From the NCBI RefSeq assembly GCF_030705415.1, contig NZ_JAUZED010000018.1, forward strand, positions 1 through 42,383: a DNA stretch of 42,383 bases, read 5' to 3'. Source of the DNA: Curtobacterium sp. A7_M15. GTDB taxonomy: Bacteria > Actinomycetota > Actinomycetes > Actinomycetales > Microbacteriaceae. Numbering within the stretch: position 1 is the first letter of the stretch; each line of letters opens with the position of its first letter. A program made the translations under genes and the position numbers. Positions 40,200-42,383 of the stretch are shown here, one piece after another. A model generated the notes under the pieces. That model had not been told where the DNA came from and did no database searches. It saw only the letters and a list, made by a program, of their open reading frames with translations.

Positions 40200-40205
40200 T
40201 ACAGT
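40200..40205 (+). promoter_or_regulatory. -10 box of the fur-family gene
   Basis: TACAGT, about 40 nt from the ATG. Downstream lies an A/T-rich stretch (40215-40238, TTGTCTTGATCTCTGCAAAAG) that could be the operator for Fur autoregulation; it is not a canonical Fur box. Confidence 0.4.
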
Positions 40206-40244
40206 GGCGGTGTTGTCTTGATCTCTGCAAAAGAAAGGCTCAGC

Positions 40245-40688
40245 ATGGACGTCGACGCCGACCTGCTCCGCGCCTCCGGTCTCCGGGTCACGACACCGCG
40301 CCTGGCGGTCCTCCGCGCGACGGAGACCATGCCGCACGCGACCGCCGACGACATCGTCACCGCCCTCGCCGCGGAACTCCCGACCACGAGCCACCAGGCC
40401 GTGTACGGCGTCCTCGCGGCACTCACCGGCGTCGGCCTGGTGCGGCGCATCGAGCCCGCCGGCAGCCCCGCCCGCTACGAACGGCGCACGGGGGACAACC
40501 ACCACCACATCGTCTGCACGATGTGCGGCGCGATCGAGGACGTCGACTGCGCCGTGGGTCACGCACCCTGCCTCACCCCGTCCGAGACGCACGGCTTCGC
40601 CGTCACCACGGCCGAGGTCACCTACTGGGGCATCTGCGAGCAGTGCGCCGCCGCCGAACGCGACGACACGGTGGCCGTCCCGGCCTGA
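40245..40688 (+). CDS. Fur-family regulator (FurA/PerR-like), next to catalase
   Basis: A 147-aa metalloregulator. The winged helix spans about residues 8-80 (LRASGLRVTTPRLAVLRA, HQAVYGVLAALTGVGLVRR). The zinc/regulatory site includes HHHIVCTMCG and GICEQCAAAER, two CxxC structural pairs. The catalase gene 117 bp downstream on the same strand suggests this is a FurA/CatR/PerR-type peroxide sensor controlling katA rather than global iron Fur, but the two functions cannot be separated from sequence. ATG 40245 has AAAGG 5-6 nt upstream. Confidence 0.88.
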   Translation: MDVDADLLRASGLRVTTPRLAVLRATETMPHATADDIVTALAAELPTTSHQAVYGVLAALTGVGLVRRIEPAGSPARYERRTGDNHHHIVCTMCGAIEDVDCAVGHAPCLTPSETHGFAVTTAEVTYWGICEQCAAAERDDTVAVPA

Positions 40689-40805
40689 CCGTCGACACCC
40701 CGACCCCGGGACGACCGCAGTCGTTCCCGTTCCCGGCCACGAACCGGGACCACGAGCAACCCGAGCACCCCTGACCGAACCAACCGTTCCACCTGAGGAG
40801 GAACC

Positions 40806-42335
40806 GTGTCCGACCAGAACACGACGACCGGCCAGCCGGCCGGCACCCCCAACACCACGACCAACTCCGGGGCGCCCGTCTCCAGCGACCAGCACTCCAT
40901 GGGTGTCGGCGCCGACGGGCCCCTCGCACTGCACGACCACTACCTGGTCGAGAAGCTCGCGCAGTTCAACCGCGAGCGTGTGCCGGAGCGGGTCGTCCAC
41001 GCCAAGGGCGGCGGCGCCTTCGGTACCTTCACCGTCACGCAGGACATCAGCAAGTACACTCGTGCCGCCTTCCTGCAGCCGGGCAAGCAGACCGAGATGC
41101 TCGCGCGCTTCTCGTCGGTCGCCGGCGAGCAGGGCTCCCCGGACACGTGGCGCGACCCGCGTGGCTTCGCGCTGAAGTTCTACACCGAAGAGGGCAACTA
41201 CGACCTCGTCGGCAACAACACCCCCGTCTTCTTCATCCGCGACGGCATCAAGTTCCCGGACTTCATCCGTTCGCAGAAGCGCCTGCCGGGTTCGCACCTG
41301 CGCGACCACGACATGCAGTGGGACTTCTGGACGCTCTCGCCCGAGTCCGCGCACCAGGTCACGTGGCTCATGGGCGACCGCGGCCTGCCGGCGTCGTGGC
41401 GCGAGATGGACGGCTTCGGCTCGCACACCTACCAGTGGATCAACGCCGAGGGCGAGCGCTTCTGGGTCAAGTACCACTTCATCACGCAGCAGGGCCACAA
41501 GACCCTGACGCAGGAGGACGCCGACCGCATCGCCGGCGAGGACGCGGACTTCCACATCCGTGACCTGCACGCGGCCATCGAGCGGGGCGACAACCCGCGC
41601 TGGACCCTCAAGGTGCAGGTCATGCCCTACGAGGACGCCGCGAGCTACCGCTTCAACCCGTTCGACCTGACGAAGGTGTGGCCGCACGCGGACTACCCGC
41701 TCATCGAGGTCGGCACGATGGAGCTCAACCGCAACCCGGAGAACTACTTCGCGCAGATCGAGCAGGCGACCTTCGCCCCCTCGAACTTCGTGCCCGGCAT
41801 CGCGGCGAGCCCCGACAAGATGCTCCTCGCGCGCATCTTCAGCTACGCGGACGCGCACCGCTACCGCGTCGGCACGAACCACGCGCAGCTGCCGGTGAAC
41901 GCCCCGAAGAACGAGGTCCACTCGTACTCGAAGGACGGCGCCATGCGCTTCGACTTCCAGAAGTCCGAGGTGCCGGTGTACGCCCCGAACTCGCTCGGCG
42001 GTGCGCACGCCGACCCGGCCGCGACCGACGAGACCCCGGGCTGGGAGTCGGACGGCGCGCTGCAGCGCGCGGCCGCGACGCTCCACCCCGAGGACGACGA
42101 CTTCGGTCAGGCGGGCACGCTCTACCGCGAGGTCCTCGACGACGCCGCCCGTGAGCGCCTGGTCGGCAACATCGCCGGGCACGTCTCGAAGGTGACGCGC
42201 GACGACCTGCGCGAGCGGATGTTCGCCTACTGGACGAACGTCGACGCCGACCTCGGCGCGCGCGTGCGCGCGGCGGTCGCGCCGAGCGCGCCCGGGTCGA
42301 ACGAGGACCCGGAGAAGGTCGCGGTCGAGGCGTAA
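40806..42335 (+). CDS. katA: Monofunctional heme catalase (clade 3 type)
   Basis: A 509-aa cytoplasmic catalase decomposing hydrogen peroxide. The active-site His65 ([12 protein letters not shown]), Asn in NNTPVFF (N137/N138) and the proximal heme Tyr347 ([12 protein letters not shown]) are conserved. Length about 500 indicates a small-subunit catalase without the C-terminal flavodoxin-like domain. The N-terminus is a Thr/Asn-rich extension ([20 protein letters not shown]). GTG 40806 has GAGGAGG upstream. It lies downstream of the Fur-family gene, probably regulated by it, and ends at a motif-bearing hairpin at the window edge. Confidence 0.95.
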   Translation: MSDQNTTTGQPAGTPNTTTNSGAPVSSDQHSMGVGADGPLALHDHYLVEKLAQFNRERVPERVVHAKGGGAFGTFTVTQDISKYTRAAFLQPGKQTEMLARFSSVAGEQGSPDTWRDPRGFALKFYTEEGNYDLVGNNTPVFFIRDGIKFPDFIRSQKRLPGSHLRDHDMQWDFWTLSPESAHQVTWLMGDRGLPASWREMDGFGSHTYQWINAEGERFWVKYHFITQQGHKTLTQEDADRIAGEDADFHIRDLHAAIERGDNPRWTLKVQVMPYEDAASYRFNPFDLTKVWPHADYPLIEVGTMELNRNPENYFAQIEQATFAPSNFVPGIAASPDKMLLARIFSYADAHRYRVGTNHAQLPVNAPKNEVHSYSKDGAMRFDFQKSEVPVYAPNSLGGAHADPAATDETPGWESDGALQRAAATLHPEDDDFGQAGTLYREVLDDAARERLVGNIAGHVSKVTRDDLRERMFAYWTNVDADLGARVRAAVAPSAPGSNEDPEKVAVEA

Positions 42336-42350
42336 GCCCCGGCCTCACCA

Positions 42351-42383
42351 GACGGGAGGCGCGGTGCGGGTCCGACCCGCACC
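42351..42383 (+). terminator. katA terminator with exact GACGGGAGGCGCGG motif, cut by window end
   Basis: The exact 14-mer (42351-42364) leads into GGTGCGGGTC (42363-42372) pairing with GACCCGCACC (42374-42383). The window stops there. If the pattern of 27293-27332 holds, the next bases should complete the outer arm (CGCGCCTCCCGTC). Confidence 0.75.

Overview
The window is high-GC DNA with strong G/C third-position bias, GTG/TTG starts, four-base (ATGA/GTGA) gene overlaps and many starts placed 6-8 nt after a TANNNT -10 box. Gene content (actinobacterial-type MntR, a DtxR/IdeR iron box, purS-purQ-purL, CtaG-type copper/oxidase protein, an AbiEi-like/DUF559 endonuclease protein, YhgE/Pip) points to an actinobacterium, most likely Microbacteriaceae and plausibly Curtobacterium-like. 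The genus is an inference from gene style, not a database result. It reads as ordinary chromosome: no rRNA, tRNA, CRISPR array, transposase or prophage was seen. The interest lies in intergenic structure.

Layout. 1-4.9 kb: mntR and a CPBP protease with overlapping divergent starts; a HAD phosphatase/methyltransferase pair; a TetR regulator with an operator; a TrmH-type RNA methyltransferase. 4.9-8 kb: LacI regulator, DUF559 protein and an epimerase-like NAD(P) oxidoreductase. 8-11.5 kb: a TetR / degenerate ABC-ATPase / YhgE operon with a 26-bp palindromic operator. 11.6-15.3 kb: a large secreted subtilase. 15.4-18.1 kb: small genes, a corrupted-looking homopolymer tract, purA and a low-molecular-weight phosphatase. 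18.1-20.2 kb: divergent CynX/NimT-type exporter and AraC regulator. 20.4-24.2 kb: two tandem paralogous small proteins, a membrane-anchored protein, SRAP protein and two tandem paralogous membrane proteins. 24.4-30.8 kb: ohr, YchJ-like protein, aroE, an iron-boxed siderophore-binding lipoprotein, DUF1304, chorismate mutase, 6-phosphogluconolactonase-like protein, GNAT and a 2-hydroxyacid dehydrogenase. 30.8-34.2 kb: purSQL. 34.3-36.6 kb: PadR plus DHA2 exporter. 36.9-40.2 kb: CtaG-like protein, acyltransferase-3, aquaporin. 40.2-42.3 kb: Fur-family regulator and catalase.

How the genes fit together. Metal and oxidative-stress functions recur: MntR (Mn), the iron-box lipoprotein, Fur+catalase, Ohr. 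Purine synthesis is represented by purA and purSQL, and the shikimate/aromatic route by aroE and chorismate mutase. Three regulator/transporter modules (TetR-YhgE, AraC-NimT-like, PadR-DHA2) look like efflux switches.

Two repeat families stand out. One is a 55-bp imperfect palindrome with 19-bp arms and an invariant 17-nt loop, in four copies that bracket two two-gene segments (6.06-8.0 kb and 22.7-24.3 kb). The other is a GACGGGAGGCGCGG motif, dispersed as half-sites (some inside reading frames) and as long hairpins at gene 3' ends, including a perfect 40-bp palindrome at 27293-27332.
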